From: Osmia lignaria lignaria
Taxonomy: Eukaryota; Arthropoda; Insecta; Hymenoptera; Megachilidae
Length of the DNA stretch: 64,000 bases
Assembly (NCBI RefSeq): GCF_051020975.1
Contig: NW_027478158.1
Span: forward strand, 7,130,001 to 7,194,000
Reading direction: 5' to 3'
The first letter of the stretch is position 1; every line of letters begins with the position of its first letter. Of the stretch, positions 37,236 through 49,700 are shown piece after piece. Position numbers and translations under genes: made by a program. The notes under the pieces are model-generated. The model saw nothing but the letters and a program-made list of their open reading frames with translations, did no database searches and was not told the DNA's origin.

Positions 37236-37479
37236 TAACTCTGCACTAGTGCGAGCCGCAAATGCCGCTTCCAGCTTAGCTGTGCAGAAGAAGAACAACA
37301 AGAAGAAGAAATATCTCGAAATATGTCCGTCAGGCCCCTTCCCTTGAGATAAATCTGCAAATATCTCGGAAACGAAGCGAGCTATGGCAAAATGTTAAGA
37401 GACCTTATTTGTAGAGAATTAAGTTTCCTACTTTTTATGTTCTGTGGTATTATTTGATCAGATGCGTAGTTCTCGAGAT

Positions 37480-38410
37480 ATATCAAGATATTTAAAAGTT
37501 CCGAAGCCGCACCAACATAATAGAGATACCGAAACACCGTGGCCCCTTTCTTTGAGATAACTCTGCACTATTGCGAGCTGTAAATGCCACGTCCAGCTTA
37601 GCTGTGCAGAAGAAGAACAACAAGAAGAAGAAATATCTCGAAATATGTCCGTCAGGCCCCTTCCCTTGAGATAAATCTGCAAATATCTCGGAAACGAAGC
37701 GAGCTATGGCAAAATGTTAAGAGACCTTATTTGTAGAGAATTAAGTTTCCTACTTTTTATGTTGTATGATATTATTTGATCAGATGCGTAGTTCTCGAGA
37801 TATATCAAGATATTTAAAAGTTCCGAAGCCGCACCAACATAATAGAGATACAGAAACGCCGTGGCACCTTTCTTTGAGATAACTCTGCGCTATTGCGAGC
37901 TGGAAATGCCACTTCCAGTTTAGCTGTGCAGAAGAAGAACAACAAGAAGAAGAAATATCTCGAAATATGTCCGTCAGGCCCCTTCCCTTGAGATATATCT
38001 GCAAATATCTCGGAAACGAAACGAGCTATGGCAAAATGTTAAGAGACCTTATTTGTAGAGAATTAAGTTTCCTACTTTTTATGTTCTGTGATATTATTTG
38101 ATCAGATGCGTAGTTCTCGAGATATATCAAGATATTTAAAAGTTCCGAAGCCGCACCAACATAATAGAGATACAGAAACACCGTGGCCCCTTTCTTTGAG
38201 ATAACTCTGCACAAGTGCGAGCCGCAAATGCGGCTTCCAGCTTAGCTGTGCAGAAAAAGAACAACAAGAAGAAGAAATATCTCGAAATATGTCCGTCAGG
38301 CCCCTTCCCTTGAGATAAATCTGCAAATATCTCGGAAACGAAGCGAGCTATGGCAAAATGTTAAGAGACCTTATTTCTAGAGAATTAAGTTTCCTACTTT
38401 TTATGTTCTA
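37480..38410. repeat. Three-monomer block, repeated 14 monomers downstream
   Basis: The run with gataccgaaac (37,525), gtggcacctttc (37,861) and atgcggcttccag (38,229) reappears at about 41,988-42,918, offset 4,508 bases or 14 monomers. A near-match gaaacgccg/gaaacaccg at about 37,856 separates the copies. Two of the three units also recur in the 8-mer at 44,864-45,410. Confidence 0.8.
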
Positions 38411-39364
38411 TGATATTTTTTGATCAGATGCGTAGTTCTCGAGATATATCAAGATATTTAAAAGTTCCGAAGCCGCACCAACATAATAGAGATACAGAAA
38501 CACCGTGGCTCCTTTCTTTGAGATAACTCTGCACTATTGCGAGCTGCAAATGCCACTTCCAGCTTAGCTGTGCAGAAGAAGAACAACAAGAAGAAGAAAT
38601 ATCTCGAAATATGTCCGTCAGGCCCCTTCCCTTGAGATAAATCTGCAAATATCTCGGAAACGAAGCGAGCTATGGCAAAATGTTAAGAGACCTTTTTTGT
38701 AGAGAATTGAGTTTCATACTTTTTATGTTCTATGATATTGTTTGATCAGATGCGTAGTTCTCGAGATATATCAAGATATTTAAAAGTTCCGAAGCCGCAC
38801 CAACATAATAGAGATACAGACACACCGTGGCCCCTTTCTTTGAGATAACTCTGCACTATTGCGAGCTGTAAATGCCACGTCCAGCTTAGCTGTGCAGAAG
38901 AAGAACAACAAGAAGAAGAAGTATCTCGAAATATGTCCGTCAGGCCCTCTCCCTTGAGATAAATCTGCAAATATCTCGGAAACGAAGCGAGCTATGGCAA
39001 AATGATAAGAGACCTTATTTGTAGAGAATTAAGTTTCCTACTTTTTATGTTCTATGATATTATTTGATCAGATGCGTAGTTCTCGAGATATATCAAGATA
39101 TTTAAAAGTTCCGAAGCCGCACCAACATAATAGAGATACAGAAACACCGTGGCCCCTTTCTTTGAGATAACTCTGCACTATTGCGAGCTGCAAATGCCAC
39201 TTCCAGCTTAGCTGTGCAGAAGAAGAACAACAAGAAGAAGAAATATCTCGAAATATGTCCGTCAGGCCCCTTCCCTTGAGATAAATCTGCAAATATCTCG
39301 GAAACGAAGCGAGCTATGGCAAAATGTTAAGAGACCTTATTTGTAGCGAATTAAGTTTCCTACT

Positions 39365-41940
39365 TTTTATGTTCTATGATATTTTTTGATCAGATGCGTA
39401 GTTCTCGAGATATATCGAGATATTTAAAAGTTCCGAAGCCGCACCAACATAATAGAGATACAGAAACACCGTGGCCCCTTTCTTTGAGATAACTCTGCAC
39501 TATTGCGAGCTGTAAATGCCACGTCCAGCTTAGCTGTGCAGAAGAAGAACAACAAGAAGAAGAAATATCTCGAAATATGTCCGTCAGGCCCTCTCCCTTG
39601 AGATAAATCTGCAAATATCTCGGAAACGAAGCGAGCTATGGCAAAATGATAAGAGACCTTATATGTAGAGAATTAAGTTTCCTACTTTTTATGTTCTATG
39701 ATATTATTTGATCAGATGCGTAGTTCTCGAGATATATCAAGATATTTAAAAGTTCCGAAGCCGCACCAACATAATAGAGATACAGAAACACCGTGGCCCC
39801 TTTCTTTGAGATAACTCTGCACTATTGCGAGCTGCAAATGCCACTTCCTGCTTAGCTGTGCAGAAGAAGAACAACAAGAAGAAGAAATATCTCGAAATAT
39901 GTCCGTCAGGCCCCTTCCCTTGAGATAAATCTGCAAATATCTCGGAAACGAAGCGAGCTATGGCAAAATGTTAAGAGACCTTATTTGTAGAGAATTAAGT
40001 TTCCTACTTTTTATGTTGTGTGGTATTATTTGATCAGATGCGTAGTTCTCGAGATATATCAAGATATTTAAAAGTTCCGAAGCCGCACCAACATAATAGA
40101 GATACAGAAACACCGTGGCCCCTTTCTTTGAGATAACTCTGCACTATTGCGAGCTGCAAATGCCACTTCCTGCTTAGCTGTGCAGAAGAAGAACAACAAG
40201 AAGAAGAAATATCTCGAAATATGTCCGTCAGGCCCCTTCCCTTGAGATAAATCTGCAAATATCTCGGAAACGAAGCGAGCTATGGCAAAATGTTAAGAGA
40301 CCTTTTTTGTAGAGAATTAAGTTTCCTACTTTTTATGTTCTATGATATTTTTTGATCAGATGCGTAGTTCTCGAGATATATGAAGATATTTATAAGTTCC
40401 GAAGCCGCACCAACATAATAGAGATACCGAAACACCGTGGCCCCTTTCTTTGAGATAACTCTGCACTATTGCGAGCTGGAAATGCCACTTCCAGTATAGC
40501 TGTGCAGAAGAAGAACAACAAGAAGAAGAAATATCCCGAAATATGTCCGTCAGGACCCTTCCCTTGAGATAAATCTGCAAATATCTCGGAAACGAAGCGA
40601 GCTATGGCAAAATGTTAAGAGACCTTATTTGTAGAGAATTAAGTTTCGTACTTTTTATGTTCTATGATATTTTTTGATCAGATGCGTAGTTCTCGAGATA
40701 TATCGAGATATTTAAAAGTTCCGAAGCCGCACCAACATAATAGAGATACAGAAACACCGTGGCCCCTTTCTTTGAGATAACTCTGCACTATTGCGAGCTG
40801 TAAATGCCACGTCCAGCTTAGCTGTGCAGAAGAAGAACAACAAGAAGAAGAAATATCTCGAAATATGTCCGTCAGGCCCTCTCCCTTGAGATAAATCTGC
40901 AAATATCTCGGAAACGAAGCGAGCTATGGCAAAATGATAAGAGACCTTATATGTAGAGAATTAAGTTTCCTACTTTTTATGTTCTATGATATTATTTGAT
41001 CAGATGCGTAGTTCTCGAGATATATCAAGATATTTAAAAGTTCCGAAGCCGCACCAACATAATAGAGATACAGAAACACCGTGGCCCCTTTCTTTGAGAT
41101 AACTCTGCACTATTGCGAGCTGCAAATGCCACTTCCTGCTTAGCTGTGCAGAAGAAGAACAACAAGAAGAAGAAATATCTCGAAATATGTCCGTCAGGCC
41201 CCTTCCCTTGAGATAAATCTGCAAATATCTCGGAAACGAAGCGAGCTATGGCAAAATGTTAAGAGACCTTATTTGTAGAGAATTAAGTTTCCTACTTTTT
41301 ATGTTGTGTGGTATTATTTGATCAGATGCGTAGTTCTCGAGATATATCAAGATATTTAAAAGTTCCGAAGCCGCACCAACATAATAGAGATACAGAAACA
41401 CCGTGGCCCCTTTCTTTGAGATAACTCTGCACTATTGCGAGCTGCAAATGCCACTTCCTGCTTAGCTGTGCAGAAGAAGAACAACAAGAAGAAGAAATAT
41501 CTCGAAATATGTCCGTCAGGCCCCTTCCCTTGAGATAAATCTGCAAATATCTCGGAAACGAAGCGAGCTATGGCAAAATGTTAAGAGACCTTTTTTGTAG
41601 AGAATTAAGTTTCCTACTTTTTATGTTCTATGATATTTTTTGATCAGATGCGTAGTTCTCGAGATATATGAAGATATTTATAAGTTCCGAAGCCGCACCA
41701 ACATAATAGAGATACCGAAACACCGTGGCCCCTTTCTTTGAGATAACTCTGCACTATTGCGAGCTGGAAATGCCACTTCCAGTATAGCTGTGCAGAAGAA
41801 GAACAACAAGAAGAAGAAATATCCCGAAATATGTCCGTCAGGACCCTTCCCTTGAGATAAATCTGCAAATATCTCGGAAACGAAGCGAGCTATGGCAAAA
41901 TGTTAAGAGACCTTATTTGTAGAGAATTAAGTTTCCTACT
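39365..41940. repeat. Tandem 4-mer HOR (1,288 bp, two copies)
   Basis: Bases 39,365-40,652 correspond to 40,653-41,940 at an offset of exactly 1,288. Shared markers are ggccctctcccttg, ccttatatgtagag (39,657/40,945), the ttcctgcttagc allele in two consecutive units, gttgtgtggtatta, and gatatttataagttcc with ccagtatagc. I saw no difference inside the tract; the boundaries are gtagcgaa/gtagagaa on the left and ttcgtac/ttcctac on the right. This is a young event. Confidence 0.9.
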
Positions 41941-42150
41941 TTTTATGTTCTATGATATTATTTGATCAGATGAGGAGTTCTCGAGATATATCAAGATATT
42001 TAAAAGTTCCGAAGCCGCACCAACATAATAGAGATACCGAAACACCGTGGCCCCTTTCTTTGAGATAACTCTGCACTATTGCGAGCTGTAAATGCCACGT
42101 CCAGCTTAGCTGTGCAGAAGAAGAACAACAAGAAGAAGAAATATCTCGAA

Positions 42151-45100
42151 ATATGTCCGTCAGGCCCCTTCCCTTGAGATAAATCTGCAAATATCTCGGA
42201 AACGAAGCGAGCTATGGCAAAATGTTAAGAGACCTTATTTGTAGAGAATTAAGTTTCCTACTTTTTATGTTGTATGATATTATTTGATCAGATGCGTAGT
42301 TCTCGAGATATATCAAGATATTTAAAAGTTCCGAAGCCGCACCAACATAATAGAGATACAGAAACACCGTGGCACCTTTCTTTGAGATAACTCTGCGCTA
42401 TTGCGAGCTGGAAATGCCACTTCCAGTTTAGCTGTGCAGAAGAAGAACAACAAGAAGAAGAAATATCTCGAAATATGTCCGTCAGGCCCCTTCCCTTGAG
42501 ATATATCTGCAAATATCTCGGAAACGAAACGAGCTATGGCAAAATGTTAAGAGACCTTATTTGTAGAGAATTAAGTTTCCTACTTTTTATGTTCTGTGAT
42601 ATTATTTGATCAGATGCGTAGTTCTCGAGATATATCAAGATATTTAAAAGTTCCGAAGCCGCACCAACATAATAGAGATACAGAAACACCGTGGCCCCTT
42701 TCTTTGAGATAACTCTGCACAAGTGCGAGCCGCAAATGCGGCTTCCAGCTTAGCTGTGCAGAAAAAGAACAACAAGAAGAAGAAATATCTCGAAATATGT
42801 CCGTCAGGCCCCTTCCCTTGAGATAAATCTGCAAATATCTCGGAAACGAAGCGAGCTATGGCAAAATGTTAAGAGACCTTATTTCTAGAGAATTAAGTTT
42901 CCTACTTTTTATGTTCTATGATATTTTTTGATCAGATGCGTAGTTCTCGAGATATATCAAGATATTTAAAAGTTCCGAAGCCGCACCAACATAATAGAGA
43001 TACAGAAACACCGTGGCCCCTTTCTTTGAGATAACTCTGCACTATTGCGAGCTGTAAATGCCACGTCCAGCTTAGCTGTGCAGAAGAAGAACAACAAGAA
43101 GAAGAAATATCTCGAAATATGTCCGTCAGGCCCTCTCCCTTGAGATAAATCTGCAAATATCTCGGAAACGAAGCGAGCTATGGCAAAATGATAAGAGACC
43201 TTATTTGTAGAGAATTAAGTTTCCTACTTTTTATGTTGTATGATATTATTTGATCAGATGCGTAGTTCTCGAGATATATCAAGATATTTAAAAGTTCCGA
43301 AGCCGCACCAACATAATAGAGATACAGAAACACCGTGGCCCCTTTCTTTGAGATAACTCTGCACTATTGCGAGCTGCAAATGCCACTTCCTGCTTAGCTG
43401 TGCAGAAGAAGAACAACAAGAAGAAGAAATATCTCGAAATATGTCCGTCAGGCCCCTTCCCTTGAGATAAATCTGCAAATATCTCGGAAACGAAGCGAGC
43501 TATGGCAAAATGTTAAGAGACCTTATTTGTAGAGAATTAAGTTTCCTACTTTTTACCTTCCATGATATTTTTTGATCAGATGCGTAGTTCTCGAGATATA
43601 TCAAGTAATTTAAAAGTTCTGAAGCTGCACCAACATAATAGAGATACAGAAACACCGTGGCCCCTTTCTTTGAGATAACTCTGCACTAGTGCGAGCCGCA
43701 AATGCCACTTCCAGCTTAGCTGTGCAGAAGAAGAACAACAAGAAGAAGAAATATCTGGAAATATGTCCGTTAGGCCCCTTCCCTTGAGATAAATCTGCAA
43801 ATATCTCGGAAACGAAGCGAGTTATGGCAAAATGTTAAGAGACCTTTTTTGTAGAGAATTAAGTTTCCTACTTTCTATGTTCTATGATATTTTTTGATCA
43901 GATGCGTAGTTCTCGAGATATATCAAGATATTTAAAAGTTCCGAAGCCGCACCAACATAATAGAGATACAGAAACACCGTGGCCCCTTTCTTTGAGATAA
44001 CTCTGCACTATTGCGAGCTGCAAATGCCACTTCCAGCTTAGCTGTGCAGAAGAAGAACAACAAGAAGAAGAAATATCTCGAAATATGTCCGTCAGGCCCC
44101 CTCCCTTGAGATAAATCTGCAAATATCTCGGAAACGAAGCGAGCTATGGCAAAATGTTAAGAGACCTTATTTGTAGAGAATTAAGTTTCCTACTTTTTAT
44201 GTTCTATGACATTATTTGATCAGATGCGTAGTTCTCGAGATATATCAAGATATTTAAAAGTTCCGAAGCCGCACCAACATAATAGAGATACACAAACACC
44301 GTGGCCCCTTTCTTTGAGATAACTCTGCACTATTGCGAGCTGCAAATGCCACTTCCAGCTTAGCTGTGCAGAAGAAGAACAACAAGAAGAAGAAATATCT
44401 CGAAATATGTCCGTCAGGACCCTTCCCTTGAGATAAATCTGCAAATGTCTCGGAAACGAAGCGAGCTATGGCAAAACGTTAAGAGACCTTTTTTGTAGAG
44501 AATTACGTTTCCTACAATTTATGTTCTATGATATTTTTTGATCAGAAGCGTAGTTTTCGAGATATATCGAGATATTTAAAAGTTCCGAAGCCGCACCAAC
44601 ATAATAGAGATACAGAAACACCGTGGCCCCTTTCTTTGAGTTAACTCTGCACTATTGCGAGCTGCAAATGCCACTTCCAGCTTAGCTGTGCAGAAGAAGA
44701 ACAACAAGAAGAAGAAATATCTCGAAATATATCCGTCAGGCCCCTTCCCTTGAGATAAATCTGCAAATATCTCGGAAACGAAGCGAGCTATGGCAAAATG
44801 TTAAGAGACCTTATTTGTAGAGAATTAAGTTTCCTACTTTTTATGTTGTATGATATTATTTGATCAGATGCGTAGTTCTCGAGATATATCAAGATATTTA
44901 AAAGTTCCGAAGCCGCACCAACATAATAGAGATACAGAAACACCGTGGCACCTTTCTTTGAGATAACTCTGCGCTATTGCGAGCTGGAAATGCCACTTCC
45001 AGTTTAGCTGTGCAGAAGAAGAACAACAAGAAGAAGAAATATCTCGAAATATGTCCGTCAGGCCCCTTCCCTTGAGATATATCTGCAAATATCTCGGAAA

Positions 45101-46725
45101 CGAAACGAGCTATGGCAAAATGTTAAGAGACCTTATTTGTAGAGAATTAAGTTTCCTACTTTTTATGTTCTGTGATATTATTTGATCAGATGCGTAGTTC
45201 TCGAGATATATCAAGATATTTAAAAGTTCCGAAGCCGCACCAACATAATAGAGATACAGAAACACCGTGGCCCCTTTCTTTGAGATAACTCTGCACAAGT
45301 GCGAGCCGCAAATGCGGCTTCCAGCTTAGCTGTGCAGAAAAAGAACAACAAGAAGAAGAAATATCTCGAAATATGTCCGTCAGGCCCCTTCCCTTGAGAT
45401 AAATCTGCAAATATCTCGGAAACGAAGCGAGCTATGGCAAAATGTTAAGAGACCTTATTTCTAGAGAATTAAGTTTCCTACTTTTTATGTTCTATGATAT
45501 TTTTTGATCAGATGCGTAGTTCTCGAGATATATCAAGATATTTAAAAGTTCCGAAGCCGCACCAACATAATAGAGATACAGAAACACCGTGGCCCCTTTC
45601 TTTGAGATAACTCTGCACTATTGCGAGCTGTAAATGCCACGTCCAGCTTAGCTGTGCAGAAGAAGAACAACAAGAAGAAGAAATATCTCGAAATATGTCC
45701 GTCAGGCCCTCTCCCTTGAGATAAATCTGCAAATATCTCGGAAACGAAGCGAGCTATGGCAAAATGATAAGAGACCTTATTTGTAGAGAATTAAGTTTCC
45801 TACTTTTTATGTTGTATGATATTATTTGATCAGATGCGTAGTTCTCGAGATATATCAAGATATTTAAAAGTTCCGAAGCCGCACCAACATAATAGAGATA
45901 CAGAAACACCGTGGCCCCTTTCTTTGAGATAACTCTGCACTATTGCGAGCTGCAAATGCCACTTCCTGCTTAGCTGTGCAGAAGAAGAACAACAAGAAGA
46001 AGAAATATCTCGAAATATGTCCGTCAGGCCCCTTCCCTTGAGATAAATCTGCAAATATCTCGGAAACGAAGCGAGCTATGGCAAAATGTTAAGAGACCTT
46101 ATTTGTAGAGAATTAAGTTTCCTACTTTTTACCTTCCATGATATTTTTTGATCAGATGCGTAGTTCTCGAGATATATCAAGTAATTTAAAAGTTCTGAAG
46201 CTGCACCAACATAATAGAGATACAGAAACACCGTGGCCCCTTTCTTTGAGATAACTCTGCACTAGTGCGAGCCGCAAATGCCACTTCCAGCTTAGCTGTG
46301 CAGAAGAAGAACAACAAGAAGAAGAAATATCTGGAAATATGTCCGTTAGGCCCCTTCCCTTGAGATAAATCTGCAAATATCTCGGAAACGAAGCGAGTTA
46401 TGGCAAAATGTTAAGAGACCTTTTTTGTAGAGAATTAAGTTTCCTACTTTCTATGTTCTATGATATTTTTTGATCAGATGCGTAGTTCTCGAGATATATC
46501 AAGATATTTAAAAGTTCCGAAGCCGCACCAACATAATAGAGATACAGAAACACCGTGGCCCCTTTCTTTGAGATAACTCTGCACTATTGCGAGCTGCAAA
46601 TGCCACTTCCAGCTTAGCTGTGCAGAAGAAGAACAACAAGAAGAAGAAATATCTCGAAATATGTCCGTCAGGCCCCCTCCCTTGAGATAAATCTGCAAAT
46701 ATCTCGGAAACGAAGCGAGCTATGG
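42151..46725. repeat. 8-mer HOR whose second copy lacks one monomer
   Basis: Copy one (42,151-44,726, 2,576 bp) is followed by copy two from 44,727. Shared markers at the 2,576 offset include atgcggcttccag (42,737/45,313), cagaaaaagaac, accttatttctagag, ttcctgcttagc, ttttaccttccatg and caagtaatttaaaag. Near 46,725, copy two jumps directly to the attacgtttcctacaat unit and skips the gacattatttgatc unit found at 44,209 in copy one. The missing piece is exactly one 322-bp monomer, an in-register loss. Confidence 0.85.
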
Positions 46726-49700
46726 CAAAACGTTAAGAGACCTTTTTTGTAGAGAATTACGTTTCCTACAATTTATGTTCTATGATATTTTTTGATCAGA
46801 AGCGTAGTTTTCGAGATATATCGAGATATTTAAAAGTTCCGAAGCCGCACCAACATAATAGAGATACAGAAACACCGTGGCCCCTTTCTTTGAGTTAACT
46901 CTCCACTATTGCGAGCTGCAAATGCCACTTCCAGCTTAGCTGTGCAGAAGAAGAACAACAAGAACAAGAAATATCTCGAAATATATCCGTCAGGCCCCTT
47001 CCCTTGAGATAAATCTGCAAATATCTCGGAAACGAAGCGAGCTATGGCAAAATGTTAAGAGACCTTTTTTGTAGAGAATTATGTTTCCTACTTTTTATGT
47101 GCTATGATATTTTTTGATCAGATGCGTAGTTCTCGAGATATATGAAGATATTTAAAAGTTCCGAAGCCGCACCAACATAATAGAGATACAGAAACACCGT
47201 GGCCCCTTTCTTTGAGATAACTCTGCACTAGTGCGAGCCGCAAATGCCACTTCCAGCTTAGCTGTGCAGAAGAAGAACAACAAGAAGAAGAAATATCTGG
47301 AAATATGTCCGTTAGGCCCCTTCCCTTGAGATAAATCTGCAAATATCTCGGAAACGAAGCGAGTTATGGCAAAATGTTAAGAGACCTTTTTTGTAGAGAA
47401 TTAAGTTTCCTACTTTCTATGTTCTATGATATTTTTTGATCAGATGCGTAGTTCTCGAGATATATCAAGATATTTAAAAGTTCCGAAGCCGCACCAACAT
47501 AATAGAGATACAGAAACACCGTGGCCCCTTTCTTTGAGATAACTCTGCACTATTGCGAGCTGCAAATGCCACTTCCAGCTTAGCTGTGCAGAAGAAGAAC
47601 AACAAGAAGAAGAAATATCTCGAAATATGTCCGTCAGGCCCCCTCCCTTGAGATAAATCTGCAAATATCTCGGAAACGAAGCGAGCTATGGCAAAATGTT
47701 AAGAGACCTTATTTGTAGAGAATTAAGTTTCCTACTTTTTATGTTCTATGACATTATTTGATCAGATGCGTAGTTCTCGAGATATATCAAGATATTTAAA
47801 AGTTCCGAAGCCGCACCAACATAATAGAGATACACAAACACCGTGGCCCCTTTCTTTGAGATAACTCTGCACTATTGCGAGCTGCAAATGCCACTTCCAG
47901 CTTAGCTGTGCAGAAGAAGAACAACAAGAAGAAGAAATATCTCGAAATATGTCCGTCAGGACCCTTCCCTTGAGATAAATCTGCAAATGTCTCGGAAACG
48001 AAGCGAGCTATGGCAAAACGTTAAGAGACCTTTTTTGTAGAGAATTACGTTTCCTACAATTTATGTTCTATGATATTTTTTGATCAGAAGCGTAGTTTTC
48101 GAGATATATCGAGATATTTAAAAGTTCCGAAGCCGCACCAACATAATAGAGATACAGAAACACCGTGGCCCCTTTCTTTGAGTTAACTCTGCACTATTGC
48201 GAGCTGCAAATGCCACTTCCAGCTTAGCTGTGCAGAAGAAGAACAACAAGAACAAGAAATATCTCGAAATATATCCGTCAGGCCCCTTCCCTTGAGATAA
48301 ATCTGCAAATATCTCGGAAACGAAGCGAGCTATGGCAAAATGTTAAGAGACCTTTTTTGTAGAGAATTAAGTTTCCTACTTTTTATGTGCTATGATATTT
48401 TTTGATCAGATGCGTAGTTCTCGAGATATATGAAGATATTTAAAAGTTCCGAAGCCGCACCAACATAATAGAGATACACAAACACCGTGGCCCCTTTGTT
48501 TGAGATAACTCTGCACTATTGCGAGCTGCAAATGCCACTTCCAGCTTAGCTGTGCAGAAGAAGAACAACAAGAAGAAGAAATATCTCGAAATATGTCCGT
48601 CAGACCCCTTCCCTTGAGATAAATCTGCAAATATCTCGGAAACGAAGCGAGCTATGGCAAAATGTTAAGAGACCTTATTTGTAGAGAATTAAGTTTCCTA
48701 CTTTTTATGTTCTATGATATTTTTTGATCAGATGCGTAGTTCTCGAGATATATCAAGATATTTAAAAGTTCCGAAGCCGCACCAACATAATAGAGATACA
48801 GAAACACCGTGGCCCCTTTCTTTGAGATAACTCTGCACTATTGCGAGCTGCAAATGCCACTTCCAGCTTAGCTGTGCAGAAGAAGAACAACAAGAAGAAG
48901 AAATATCTCGAAATATGTCCGTCAGGCCCCCTCCCTTGAGATAAATCTGCAAATATCTCGGAAACGAAGCGAGCTATGGCAAAATGTTAAGAGACCTTAT
49001 TTGTAGAGAATTAAGTTTCCTACTTTTTATGTTCTATGACATTATTTGATCAGATGCGTAGTTCTCGAGATATATCAAGATATTTAAAAGTTCCGAAGCC
49101 GCACCAACATAATAGAGATACGCAAACACCGTGGCCCCTTTCTTTGAGATAACTCTGCACTATTGCGAGCTGCAAATGCCACTTCCAGCTTAGCTGTGCA
49201 GAAGAAGAACAACAAGAAGAAGAAATATCTCGAAATATGTCCGTCAGGACCCTTCCCTTGAGATAAATCTGCAAATGTCTCGGAAACGAAGCGAGCTATG
49301 GCAAAACGTTAAGAGACCTTTTTTGTAGAGAATTACGTTTCCTACAATTTATGTTCTATGATATTTTTTGATCAGAAGCGTAGTTTTCGAGATATATCGA
49401 GATATTTAAAAGTTCCGAAGCCGCACCAACATAATAGAGATACACAAACACCGTGGCCCCTTTCTTTGAGATAACTCTGCACTATTGCTAGCTGTAAATG
49501 CCACTTCCAGCTTAGCTGTGCAGAAGAAGAACAACAAGAAGAAGAAATATCTCGAAATATGTCCGTCAGGCCCCTTCCCTTGAGATATATCTGCAAATAT
49601 CTCGGAAACGAAGCGAGCTATGGCGAAATGTTAAGAGACCTTTTTTGTAGAGAATTATGTTTCCTACAATTTATGTTCTATGATATTTTTTGATCAGAAG

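Larger units (their letters stand above)
34561..37457. repeat. Heterogeneous stretch with two tandem duplicate units
   Basis: Diverged units here carry many private changes: caagtaatttaaaagttctg at 34,910, gaggcg at 35,208, tgagcagatg at 36,167, and atacttaaaaaatcc at 36,522. Bases of about 35,213-35,534 and 35,535-35,856 are consecutive copies of one unit, sharing gcttgaaatg, gcagtagaag, ggaaccgaag and attatggttcc. No longer-period HOR is evident. The change at 36,167 is one of the few losses of TGATCA. Confidence 0.78.

Noticed and set aside
36141..37360. Longer minus-strand frames of 84 and 99 codons
   Set aside because: The first is stop loss by tgatca to tgagca at 36,167. The second is a frameshift caused by the 1-bp deletion near 37,222. 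Both are consequences of mutation in the satellite.
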